Assembly (NCBI GenBank): GCA_019057865.1
Contig: JAHLWP010000003.1
Location: 1-64,000, forward strand
Length of the DNA: 64,000 bases
From: Promethearchaeota archaeon
Lineage (GTDB): Archaea; Asgardarchaeota; Lokiarchaeia; Sigyniarchaeales; SOKP01
Direction: 5' to 3'
In this document: positions 35,710-45,700 of the stretch, one piece after another
How positions within the stretch are numbered: position 1 is the stretch's first letter
Layout: each line of letters begins with the position of its first letter
Notes under the pieces: generated by a model
The model's input: only the letters and a program-made list of their open reading frames with translations
What the model was told of the DNA's origin: nothing
Databases searched by the model: none
Translations under genes and position numbers: made by a program

Positions 35710-37878
35710 TTACTTCACCTCCATATGAAAAATTCTATGTTTATCGAGTTTTACTTGAAACCCTGGAGGAACTATAAGAGTTGTCGCTGGAGCTTCGATA
35801 ATAGCAGGACCACCAATGATGTTACCAGCATCAAGTTGTCCCATTTCCCAGATTAAAGCTTCATGCCATTTCTTCGCCCAATACATATCTCTTATACCCT
35901 TTGAGGACTTATCTTCAGGTTTTTCTCTACTCAGTTCATGTTCTGGTAATTTAGGTTTTGGTACTGGTACTATTCCAGTTCCTATTGCTTTAGTTATATG
36001 GTATCCAAGTTCAGGACTCTTTGTACCCCTACGGAAAATCTCTTCAAAAAGTTCGTCATAATTTAGCATGATTTCTCCTAATTCTTTTGAATCATACCTT
36101 TGTAAATCGGGTGAATAATCTAGAGTTAGCTCAGCTACTGGAGATTGAACCTCTAAGTCATCAAACATGCCAAAATATTGTATTCGTAAAGATGGTTTAA
36201 AAATCATTTCATTGGGATCTCTCCCTTCAGCTTCAAATTCTTTAATAATGTTATTCTTTAATTCTGTCCAAGTGGAATTGAGTATTGAAGATACAAATGC
36301 TATCATACTTCCATCGGGTGGAATAACTAGATCAACAGATTTTTCATGTCTATAGGAGTGATCCGCACAAGCACAACCGAAAGCAGAAAAAGCAGGTGCC
36401 CATTCTGGTATAAGAATATCTTGGAAATTTAACTCCCTTGAATATCCAGCAACATGTAAAGGTCCTCCACCTCCAAATGATATTAATGTATAATTCTCAG
36501 GTCTATAACCTAATCCTTGGATCATACCATTAAGATGATTTTTCATATTGATTTCAATTAGATCTAAAGCACCTCTAGCTGTATCATAAGGATCAGCATT
36601 TAATGGTTCAGCAAGCTGTTCTTTAATAAATTTATATGCTCTATCCTTATTTAATAGAATTTTTCCTCCAAGAAAATATTCTGGATTAAGATAACCTAAT
36701 ATTAGACTGCAATCTGTCATTGTAATTGTTTCCACTCCTGATTGTTCATTACAAACTCCTATTTTATAACCAGCACTTTCAGGACCAAATTCCATTCTAC
36801 CTGAAATATCGTTATATCTAACATACATACCAGTCCCAGCTCCTATAGAATCTAAAGCAAGCATGGGAATGTTTAAAATAAACCTTCCAATTGAACTTTC
36901 CCATTTTGTTGGTACATATCTTTCCATAACTAATCCAACATCGAATGAAGTCCCTCCTACATCAGAAGAAACTAAATTTTTTATTCCATATCTTTCAGCG
37001 ATAAATTTTGTCCCTATGAAACCACCAATTGGTCCTGATACCATAGTAGGTATTAGTGTTTTATGATACGGAGATATTGTTCCACCATATGTAGTTAAAA
37101 TTCTAAGAGGAGCAGGAATCCCCTTTTTTTTTAATCTTTCAGCAATGCCTATTAATTGTTTCCTTGAAGGCTCAGCTGCATATTGTTCAATAATGAGAGC
37201 ATTTAATCTTGGTGTTTCTCCCCTTACAGGATTGTGTTCACTTGATAAAATAATAGGAATTTCTTTATTTTTTTCTTTCATTACTTGTTCTGCTATCATT
37301 TTAACCTGCAATTCATGGCTATTATTCATGTATGAACAAAGAAGGCATACACAAATGCTCTCAACATTCATATCAAGTAATTCTTCTACAACCTTTCTAG
37401 CATCTTGTTTATAGAATGGGATTAACTCATCTCCCCAAAAATTAATTCTGCCACGAACACCTTTTATTTGTTTTCTGGGTACTAATGGTTTTGGGTGTTC
37501 ATGTTCTCTTGCATGTAAACGACCTCCATAATCAAGCCAAATCCAGCATTGCAAAGCTCGACCAAGTCTATGTAAATCTTCAAATCCTGCGTTTACAATT
37601 ACTCCTATATTGCTGTTGCCTTGCCGTTCTAAAAGCCTATTTACCATAGCAGTACCAGAATAAACTAATGCCTCTATTGAATGACCTGATTCTTCTATTT
37701 TTGTATTCCATTGCTCTAAAGCATCACTAATAGAGTTTAAAATCCCCTCAGATTCATTTTCAGGAGTTGTTTGTGCTTTTCCTACTACAAAAAATCCTTG
37801 TTCATCTATTATAAAAGCATCTGACATTGTACCTCCAGTATCGAAGGCCATAGCGATAAGACTTTTTGTTTTTGACAT
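35710..37878 (-). CDS. acxA: Acetone carboxylase beta subunit / hydantoinase A family
   Basis: 722 residues of the HyuA family with an ASKHA-type ATPase fold: N-terminal MAFDTGGTMSDAFI (phosphate loop), VSSDVGGTSFDVGLV (second phosphate loop) and SFGGGGPLHVAGY (adenosine motif). In acetone carboxylase this subunit phosphorylates bicarbonate and the ketone substrate. First gene of the operon, with GAAGGTT before ATG 37878; the three genes are separated by 0-1 bases. Adjacent genes do not name the substrate. Confidence 0.82.
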   Translation of the reverse strand: MSKTKSLIAMAFDTGGTMSDAFIIDEQGFFVVGKAQTTPENESEGILNSISDALEQWNTKIEESGHSIEALVYSGTAMVNRLLERQGNSNIGVIVNAGFEDLHRLGRALQCWIWLDYGGRLHAREHEHPKPLVPRKQIKGVRGRINFWGDELIPFYKQDARKVVEELLDMNVESICVCLLCSYMNNSHELQVKMIAEQVMKEKNKEIPIILSSEHNPVRGETPRLNALIIEQYAAEPSRKQLIGIAERLKKKGIPAPLRILTTYGGTISPYHKTLIPTMVSGPIGGFIGTKFIAERYGIKNLVSSDVGGTSFDVGLVMERYVPTKWESSIGRFILNIPMLALDSIGAGTGMYVRYNDISGRMEFGPESAGYKIGVCNEQSGVETITMTDCSLILGYLNPEYFLGGKILLNKDRAYKFIKEQLAEPLNADPYDTARGALDLIEINMKNHLNGMIQGLGYRPENYTLISFGGGGPLHVAGYSRELNFQDILIPEWAPAFSAFGCACADHSYRHEKSVDLVIPPDGSMIAFVSSILNSTWTELKNNIIKEFEAEGRDPNEMIFKPSLRIQYFGMFDDLEVQSPVAELTLDYSPDLQRYDSKELGEIMLNYDELFEEIFRRGTKSPELGYHITKAIGTGIVPVPKPKLPEHELSREKPEDKSSKGIRDMYWAKKWHEALIWEMGQLDAGNIIGGPAIIEAPATTLIVPPGFQVKLDKHRIFHMEVK

Positions 37879-38091
37879 AATTTTAACCTTCTTTTATATT
37901 TTTATTTAAGATGTGTTAATAAATCTATTTTCTTTAAGAATTAATAAAACTTTTTACAATGAATATTGATTTTTTTCATTATTTTCAAGAGGTTTTTTAG
38001 AAATTTGGAACATTACTTTCTACATCTATTATAAAATCAAATTTGGAATTTAATTGATACAATTTAAATTTTAAGGAAAAATCTTTAATGT

Positions 38092-39201
38092 ATGATAAAT
38101 CAATTTTATGAAAAATTAGCGAAAATTGTAGTTGAATACTCACTTGAAATTCAAGAAGGGCATAGGGTTCTTATCAAGGGTCCAGAGGTTGCAAGGGAAT
38201 TATTCCAAGCATTATATGCTGAACTTATCAAAATTGGAGCTTACCCAATGCTTATAGTTGATCTGGAAGGAATAGATGAAATATTTTATAAGTATGCATC
38301 TAAAAAGCAATTGGAGTATGTAGATAATACTTTTAAACAGGCACTTAAAGAATTTGATCGAATGATACAAATAAAAGCAGATTATAATACACATAAATTT
38401 TCCATGGTTGATCCTAAAATATTAGCAACACATAGAGGTTCTCCGGCACAAAAAGAATTATATTTAATATCGCAAGAAAGAGAAGCTAAAGGAGAATTTA
38501 ACTGGAATATATCTCCCTTTCCTTGCCAAGCGTTAGCACAAGAAGCAAATATGGATATATTCACTTATACAGATTTTGTCAGAAAAGCATTGTATTTAGA
38601 TAAAGATGACCCTGTTGGAGAATGGAAAAAATTAAAAGAAGAACAAGAACACTTAGTTAATATTTTAAATCAAACAAAAAAAATAGAGGTAATTGGAGAA
38701 GATACAGATCTAAAATTTTCAGTAGAAGGAAGGAATTGGGTTAATTGTTGGGGTGATCACAATTTACCTGATGGTGAAGTATTTACTGGTCCAGTCGAGG
38801 ATTCAGTTAATGGGCATATTAGATTTACTTACCCAGGAATATATATAGGAAGAGATATTGAAAATATATTTTTAGAATTTAAAGAAGGAAAAGTAGTAAA
38901 TGCAACAGCAGATAAAGGAGAAGATTTGCTAAAGGAAATATTAAAGATTAAAAATGCCGATAAAATAGGAGAATTTGCAATTGGAAATAATTATGGTATT
39001 ACACAATTCACTAAAAATATGTTATTTGATGAAAAAATTGGAGGTACTCTACACTGTGCCCTTGGATTAGGATTTGAGGATTCTGGATCAAAAAATGTAT
39101 CTGCTATTCATTGGGATATTTTGAAAGATATGAAATTGCCAGGCTCAAAAGTTATTGCTGATGGAAAAGTCGTTTATGAAGAAGGACAATGGAAAATTTA
39201 A
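38092..39201 (+). CDS. M29-family aminopeptidase
   Basis: 369 residues, like AmpS/PepS thermophilic aminopeptidases with a two-metal site. Ligand regions are visible: LPDGEVFTGPVEDSV (Glu), IGEFAIGNN (Glu), GTLHCALGLGFED (His), and SAIHWDILKDM (His and Asp). It releases N-terminal residues from peptides in the cytosol, supporting amino-acid use. ATG 38092 is preceded by an AT-rich region. Confidence 0.85.
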   Translation: MINQFYEKLAKIVVEYSLEIQEGHRVLIKGPEVARELFQALYAELIKIGAYPMLIVDLEGIDEIFYKYASKKQLEYVDNTFKQALKEFDRMIQIKADYNTHKFSMVDPKILATHRGSPAQKELYLISQEREAKGEFNWNISPFPCQALAQEANMDIFTYTDFVRKALYLDKDDPVGEWKKLKEEQEHLVNILNQTKKIEVIGEDTDLKFSVEGRNWVNCWGDHNLPDGEVFTGPVEDSVNGHIRFTYPGIYIGRDIENIFLEFKEGKVVNATADKGEDLLKEILKIKNADKIGEFAIGNNYGITQFTKNMLFDEKIGGTLHCALGLGFEDSGSKNVSAIHWDILKDMKLPGSKVIADGKVVYEEGQWKI

Positions 39202-39263
39202 AGTTGGAATTTGATTAATATTGAATAATAATTAGTTAAAACTATAAAAAGTATATGCCAAGG

Positions 39264-39277
39264 AAAACTTTTATATA
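39264..39277 (+). promoter_or_regulatory. Strong BRE/TATA promoter upstream of candidate RNA
   Basis: AAAACTTTTATATA is a good match to archaeal BRE plus TATA box. No protein starts downstream within 390 bases; the expected start site about 25 bases on falls at the candidate structured RNA. Confidence 0.5.
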
Positions 39278-39296
39278 CACTTTTGTCTTATTATTT

Positions 39297-39464
39297 TAAT
39301 GCAGAAAAAATATCATTTCCTTTAAAAAGGGGTGATATATAGACAATCGAGTATACAATGTACTGAAAAAGTTCATAATCACATTATCTACAGAGTAAGT
39401 ACATAAAATACACGCAACTGGAAAAAATCCGTTTTTCCCTAAAAAAAAATTCTATTATCACCCC
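39297..39464 (+). ncRNA. Candidate structured noncoding RNA or MITE-like element
   Basis: Between the M29 gene and the zinc-ribbon membrane gene. Hairpin 1 spans 39311-39337 (TATCA...TGATA with U-G and TTT/AAA pairs). Hairpin 2 spans about 39420-39439 (GGAAAAA...TTTTTCC). The left sequence GGGGTGATATATAGA (39329-39343) and the complement of 39451-39464 (GGGGTGATAATAGA) are near-identical inverted ends enclosing 136 bases. A strong TATA box stands about 25 bases before. These could be an RNA gene or the terminal repeats of a miniature element; no target duplication is seen. No coding frame. The rest of 39202-39671 is AT-rich and featureless. Confidence 0.4.
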
Positions 39465-39671
39465 ACCTTTTATTTATTTTATCTCTTAAAATATCCATTA
39501 ATAGTTTTTACATGCTCATATCTAAATTCTTAATTTTAATTGAGCTAAAGTAAATCAATACTAAAAAGGAATAAATAAAATTAAATACAAATATATTTTA
39601 TTATCTATCAAATCTAAAAATTTAAGGAAATCTAACATAAAAGTATAAAATAAAAAATAAAGGTGAATATT

Positions 39672-40391
39672 ATGGCAGAGGCTAAAGATTATATTTGGTT
39701 ATTCCCATTTATAGGTGCCATCCTTACTGCAATTAGTCTTTTCACTCCTGCTGCATTTAGATCGTTCCCAATGGGAGGTTCAGCATTTGTTTGGATGAAT
39801 GGTTTTGCTGTATTAACTGGTGGACCGTCTGGCCCCGAAACTGACTTTTTTGATATAGCTGGATATTATATTCCTGGAATTATTGCTACAATTTTATTAA
39901 CAGTATGTACAATTATATTGTTTGTATCATCCCTTACTCATAGACAAAAAGAAACTCCTGGTTCATGGATTCCTTTAGGTATCCTTCTTATTGGAGGGGC
40001 AATTTATTTTATAGTAGGTGTAGAGATAGGTGTTGCAATTTATTGGTTTAACGAAATGAGTGTTTACCCATACCCATATACCCCCGAATGGATTAGTTTT
40101 TGGAACGATTATAATTATAATCCTGGTTTCGCAGTTATTGCCCCTTTTATTGGGGGTGGATTGGCGCTTTTAGGAGCAATTTTAGGTAAAACGATTGGTA
40201 GACAAGAAGGTATTGGTAAACCAAAAGCTGTTCCTCATGTAGAGAAACCAGTTCCTGTGGCAGAAACTCCTCCTCCTACTCCAACTCCCGCTACTGAAGA
40301 AGTTAAGATTGCTCGCTTTTGTCCCGAATGTGGTACAAAAATTGATAAAGCAGATGCCACGTTTTGTACTGTCTGTGGCCACAAATTTTAA
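39672..40391 (+). CDS. Membrane protein with C-terminal zinc ribbon
   Basis: 239 residues. Hydrophobic segments at about 8-28, 58-82, 92-116 and 150-172, then a Pro-rich linker (PVAETPPPTPTPATEE) and a zinc ribbon FCPECGTKIDKADATFCTVCG. The ribbon should be cytosolic. AAGGTGA lies 5-6 bases before ATG 39672, so the in-frame GTG at 39663 is not the start. Function unknown; related in layout to the protein at 4060-4578. Confidence 0.62.
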   Translation: MAEAKDYIWLFPFIGAILTAISLFTPAAFRSFPMGGSAFVWMNGFAVLTGGPSGPETDFFDIAGYYIPGIIATILLTVCTIILFVSSLTHRQKETPGSWIPLGILLIGGAIYFIVGVEIGVAIYWFNEMSVYPYPYTPEWISFWNDYNYNPGFAVIAPFIGGGLALLGAILGKTIGRQEGIGKPKAVPHVEKPVPVAETPPPTPTPATEEVKIARFCPECGTKIDKADATFCTVCGHKF

Positions 40392-40497
40392 TCTTCATAT
40401 TTCTTTTTATTTTATTTAGTTTCAAATCATTTATTTTTCTATTTTTAGTAGTTAAATATCTTAGTTAGAAATGATTTTATTGTTTTTTCCAAAAATT

Positions 40498-40551
40498 ATG
40501 TATAAAGAAAGTAAATTCTGTTCTAGCTGCGGTTTTGAATTAATTAACTAA
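40498..40551 (+). pseudogene. 17-codon zinc-ribbon fragment
   Basis: ATG 40498 to TAA 40551 encodes MYKESKFCSSCGFELIN, a half zinc ribbon like the end of the upstream gene. Probably leftover from a duplicated ribbon; no further frame continues it. Confidence 0.3.
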
Positions 40552-40727
40552 AAGATAGAAGAATATAATTTATTTAATAATCTTTTTTTCATCTTCTTAT
40601 TATTTCCTTATAAGTTTAAAATATGACACGAATATATCTTAATCAAATTTCTACTTGTGCTAGTTAATCTAATTAATTTAAATCATTTTGTAAATCTTAA
40701 TTATTTAAGTGACTCAAATAGGAAATA

Positions 40728-40970
40728 ATGATCGTTTTTAGTGATCCTTATTATCAATTTTTGATAGTTACCCAAATCCATCATCTTTTTTTGATTAATA
40801 ACCATTATAATGATCATATTTCGCGATCATTATAACTAATACTTGACAATTATTAAAATCCTACATTTTCTCCTTTATGATTTTCAGCAATATATGACTC
40901 ATAATGTACATATTCCGTCGATTCCCACAGATAGTCCGTCGAAAAATGATCATAAAAATGATCATATTTA
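40728..40970. promoter_or_regulatory. Cluster of GATC/TGATCA palindromes before a small gene
   Basis: Six GATC sites (40730, 40743, 40812, 40825, 40948, 40960) within 234 AT-rich bases. Several extend to ATGATCAT, and 40811-40830 reads TGATCATATTTCGCGATCAT. A direct repeat CCGTCGA occurs about 20 bases apart just before the last pair (around 40915 and 40936). The cluster ends about 50 bases before ATG 41012, so it could be an operator or a methylation-sensitive region. The remaining part of 40392-41011 shows no ORF above 20 codons that I trust. Confidence 0.4.
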
Positions 40971-41011
40971 AATATGCATGTTAACTATCATTAATTGAGG
41001 TAATACAAAAA

Positions 41012-41275
41012 ATGGAAAATATGAATTTTGTAGTAAAACTGCAGACCAAAGCGGACGAAAATTTCGAAAATATAAAGGAATCCATTAAGGGATTATACCA
41101 AATCCTAAAAATATCATGTGATGATGATACTTTTTGTAAAATTGGGTTGGATAATCTTGAGGCTCTATATAGAAACTTACTAGAGCTATTGCTTAATGAT
41201 TATGGCGCAAGACAGCTAATGAAAAAGCTGAAAAATTCTGATGAAGAATTTTTGACTATCGAACTTGAAGAATAA
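41012..41275 (+). CDS. Small acidic hypothetical protein, 87 residues
   Basis: Predicted mostly helical after a short strand (FVVKLQTK), acidic at the C-terminus. No DNA-binding motif is visible, so it is not obviously the repressor for the palindromes upstream. Unknown function. Confidence 0.5.
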   Translation: MENMNFVVKLQTKADENFENIKESIKGLYQILKISCDDDTFCKIGLDNLEALYRNLLELLLNDYGARQLMKKLKNSDEEFLTIELEE

Positions 41276-41324
41276 TTAAATAAATTTTCTCCTTTTATCC
41301 TTTTTTAAACTAAGTCCAAATAAA

Positions 41325-41950
41325 TTATTTAAGTATTTTACCTGTTTCTAAATACCACAGAAATAAATCTAATTCAGCTAAATTTAAGTTTAATTCTTTT
41401 GCTATTCTTTTTAATAGATTTTCAATATCAAGATATATTTTTTTAGTTAATACTTTTGGTTTTTCAATTAATTCGTATTGGACTAAGAGATCTAAAATAT
41501 GGAAATCTACAATTGCTAGATTTTTATAGCCTATATTTCTAAGAAAATGACTTCCTTCTTTATATCCAATTCCTTTTATATTTTTAACGAGCCATTCTCT
41601 TAGTTCAATCTCATCATTATTTAATCTAATTATCTTATTTAGGTTCTTCATTTTCTTTCTGGCTTCTACAATAAATCTGGAGCGCACATTTGGAAATCTA
41701 TACCCTAAATCTTTAAATCTCTCTGTTAATTGGGTTGAGAAAGATTTAAGAATTCTTTATTAATTTTTTCATGAATTTCAATGCATTTTTCAGCTCCACA
41801 ATTCGCAGTCATTATACAGAAACATAATTCTTTAAAAATATCATTAATAGAACCATGTTTGATATCACTGAATTCATTTATACGCGTTTTTATTAATGTT
41901 TCTAATTCACTCTTTTTTAATTGTTCTACAGTTTCCAGTAAGGTTTCCAT
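41325..41950 (-). pseudogene. ogg: 8-oxoguanine DNA glycosylase/lyase (Ogg2-like) split by a frameshift
   Basis: Two adjacent frames together form one archaeal Ogg. The N-terminal part (ATG 41950 to 41726) has FKELCFCIMTANCGAEKC; the C-terminal part (to 41325) has the helix-hairpin-helix with GIGYKEGSHFLRNIGYKN (catalytic Lys) and IVDFHIL (catalytic Asp). The reading frame shifts by one base near the CCC run at about 41730, where TCTCAACCCAATTAA ends the first frame. One extra C there would restore a continuous product. The enzyme excises 8-oxoguanine. Either a true pseudogene, a sequencing error, or ribosomal slippage. Confidence 0.75.
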
Positions 41951-42274
41951 TTTTTCTTAGTAATTAACCATACTATAAAATTCAAATTATTTAATCATAT
42001 AAGTTAATTAAGTCGTTTTTTATTGTTTCTCTTCCTAATTATCGTATATATATGATATCTACGTATCATAATAGAAAATAAAATAGGCAAGAAATTTAAT
42101 AACTAAAAAATAGAAAATTTTTACACACAAATATTAATTTAGTTAAATGATATATTAAATCCGCGAAAAAAGAAAAATGTGCGGAATGATATAACATAAA
42201 AGAATAAAAAAATATCAATTTAAAAATAATTTCTAAGTTTAAATAATTAGCTAAGAACGTGTAAGTAGACAAAG
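41951..42274. other. AT-rich intergenic region with a palindrome
   Basis: 324 bases upstream of the 42275 gene. ATGATA-TCTACG-TATCAT at 42052-42069 is a perfect 6+6 inverted repeat that could be a binding site. No ORF or RNA recognised. Confidence 0.35.
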
Positions 42275-42589
42275 ATGAGTTTAATTAATAACGACATAGA
42301 TTTCGAGTTAAACTATTATACAAAAATAATTAACTACATTCAAAAAGGAAATTTTGAATATAGAAAAGCAGAAATTTGGAGAAGTAAGGCTCTGATTGAA
42401 TTAATGGAATTTTTTAAACGTACAAGGAATAGAACTTTAGTCACAAATGCACTTCTTTTGTTGATATCCTTGTTTGAAGATATTCCGCCTGACACTTATA
42501 ATAATCTTGGTGAAGACGCTAATCACATATCTAAAGAAGAAAGAAAGATTTTAATTGAGGATTTAAAAAATGAATTTTTACCAAACTAA
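42275..42589 (+). CDS. Small helical hypothetical protein, 104 residues
   Basis: Alpha-helical by composition, with a conserved-looking central part RKAEIWRSKALIELMEFF. ATG 42275. Not recognised. Confidence 0.45.
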   Translation: MSLINNDIDFELNYYTKIINYIQKGNFEYRKAEIWRSKALIELMEFFKRTRNRTLVTNALLLLISLFEDIPPDTYNNLGEDANHISKEERKILIEDLKNEFLPN

Positions 42590-42766
42590 TTTATTAATTA
42601 AGCTCCAATGTTTAAATTAGCTACTTTTATTTAAATAACAAAAAGATAATAATTAAAAATCCAATAAGGGTTTCAAAATTGTAAAAGCTTCTGCTTTTTA
42701 CTTTCGCAATTATTTAAATTTGTATACTTTTTTTCTTATTACATAAAAATATATTTTATTTAATTA

Positions 42767-45700
42767 ATGGGGATTTTTTTGTCTAAATCATACTATAAAC
42801 GTAAGTTTAATAATAAGATCATTTCAGTAATTTTCATTATATCCATATTTATTATCACTATAAGCGCATATTCTAATCATTTTAGTAATTCCGAGAGAAA
42901 TAAAACATTTATTGACTATAAAGATGATTTAAAAAGTTCTAATCCATATACATTTCAAGGAAGTGAACCAGCTTTGAATATAACTGATGAGGGTAATTTA
43001 TATAAGTTAAATCAAGAAATTTCACTATCTAATGAAGAAGAATTAAATTTATCTTACTACTTAGATGATGAGCATGATTGGAAAATCTTAGAAATTCAAA
43101 ATGAAATCACTAATATAGAAGATACAAGAAATTGGGTTAATAATAGTGTAATCCAGCCTGTAACAATATATAGAGAATATCAATCATTTCAAAGTGCTCA
43201 TTATCCTTATGCTAATAATCGTGGTCGACTTATTATTGATAGTACAGTCTATGAAGAGGGTGCTTTTTACATGAGGGTACATTTTAGTAATATTTCATTT
43301 GACGTTCAACCTTTAGTTGAAGACACTGATTATATTTACCTTTATAATTATAGCGCTTATGAATTCTTTGTTGAAACTGGTTTTAGGGAAAATCTTTATT
43401 CTCCATGGATCTCTGGAGATACAATATATGTTACTTATAGTTCTGATAATATTAACAACAATGACTATGGATACTATATTGATTATTATGAATTTGTAAA
43501 TGCATCTTCAAATATATACCCAAATGAATATTCATGGGGTTTCAAGTATAAGCAAAATTATAATTGGGGTGCTAACAATTATGGATTTGGAGAAATGGGG
43601 AATAATACCGCAATGTTCATTGGATATTATGGTGATTATATAGATCCAGAGACATTTGATTATGATATCGGAACATTTTCAGAAGCATATCAGGAGTTAA
43701 CGATACCTAGAGGGCAAGTTATAGATGCCTATCTTAAATTTGATTATTATCTTGAGTTTGGATTAGCGACAAACGATAATTTTATGTATGCTTCAATAAA
43801 CAATCAAAAGGTTTTTTCTAGAGGAATGCTTGATATTGAAAACTTAGGAAAACATAAGTGGCATCATACTGGTAATATTCCTATGAATTTATGGGTAAAT
43901 TCCTCAGAAATTTTCGAAACAACTTATGTAAAAGATCAACAGTTAAATATATCCTTAGGTATTAAAAGTGGAGGTGCTTGGCAATATAGCGGTTCTGAAG
44001 ATTGCAATATTAATGTTATTTGGTTTGATAATATTTCTTTAGTGGTAACTTCAATTGCTAATTCAAGTCAAGATGGTATAAATTTGACTATAAATTCGAT
44101 AAATTTATCTGAGGGAGAAGAATGGGGTAAATCTTATTTAAACTTAACAGATGGATGGGATACAAACCCCGTCATTTTAACAGTTAATACAACTTCACTA
44201 TCATTAGAATTTGAACTAGATTCAATTTTATATGGATCACATAATTCTAAAACTAAAATTAATCAACAAAATGAAGAGGGTATTTCATATAAAGTATTAA
44301 ATAATAACACAATATATTGGGAGTTTTACCATAATTTCTATATGCCAGCAGAATATTCTGATTTCGAATTTACTGTTATAAAACCTAATAATTGGAAAAT
44401 TATTTCTGTTTTAGATCCAACATTTATCCCAATTCCTTTTGAAGGTGGTAATCTAGGAGAAGATTATATCAAAATTAATAGTACTTATGCATTATTTCCC
44501 GGTTGGTGGAGATTTAAAGCAAGTTCCCCAAACTATATTAGTGAAAATAACACAGATATATCAAAAGATGGTCAATGGGGATTTAATGAATTTCATTCTG
44601 GAGATTCTATAAGAGTTAAGACTCAGGTAAATTCTACTAATGAAATACCTTTAAATTTAGATACAACTGTAGTAAATTTGACCATTTACTATCCTAACAG
44701 TAGTATTTGGTATCAAGAATCTAAAATACCATTATCAAATGGAACAATAATTTTTTCAGATATATTACTTACTTCCCTAAATTCAGTAGGAGGTGTTTAT
44801 AATTATACCTTATTTTGGAGTAATGGGACAGCAATAGGAGGATTGCTTTCAAATTTCATTGTAATTCATGATAGTTATTTAACGATCTTAAAGCCTGATG
44901 ATGCAAAATTAGATAACCAGACAGGGGGTACTGTTGGTGATATTATTCCATTGAGAATTTATTTACGAGATGCTGAAAATGATATTTATATCTCAGATGC
45001 TTTAATTTCTTATAATTGGACAACAGGTACAGTATTTTTAGTAGAGGCATCATTAGGAATTTATGAAGGTGTTCTTGATACAGCAGATTTAGGTGGATTC
45101 GGATTATATAATATAATCATAAGTACAAGTAAGGTTGGTTTTATCAATAGTAACTTAACTTTAAGAATAAACCTTGGAGAAGATACAAATTTACAGAGAT
45201 TAGAGTCTGATTCAAAAATAGTTATACATACAAATAGTACTATTAGATTCTTTTATTATTCAGAATTTGATGAGGAAGGAATCCTTGGAGCACAAGTTTT
45301 AGTAAATATAAGTAATCCAGCCTATTATACAGTTCAGGAAGAATCTGATGGTTATTATTCAATTGAATTTAGTACAGAATTTATTGATAACATAGGTGTT
45401 TATCGATTGGTATTCGAATTTTCAGTAATTGGATATGAACCACAGACTCATATATTTCAGTTTGAAATTATAAATCCTCCTGTAACACGAGAAAAGCCAA
45501 ATTATATGTTATTGGGGATTTTGTTTGCTTCTATTGGAATAGGAGCGATATTTGCTGCTCTTAGTTTAAGATCTTATGTAATATTACCAAGAAAAAGAAG
45601 GAAGGAATCCGAACTCTTAGCAGAAACCCAAAGATTTAAAGATATCAGAAATATTCAGGCGATAGTGATAATTCACAAATTAAGCGGGATTCCAATCTTT

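Noticed and set aside
39329..39464. Calling the inverted-end element an insertion sequence
   Set aside because: No transposase and no flanking target duplication; kept only as an RNA or MITE candidate.
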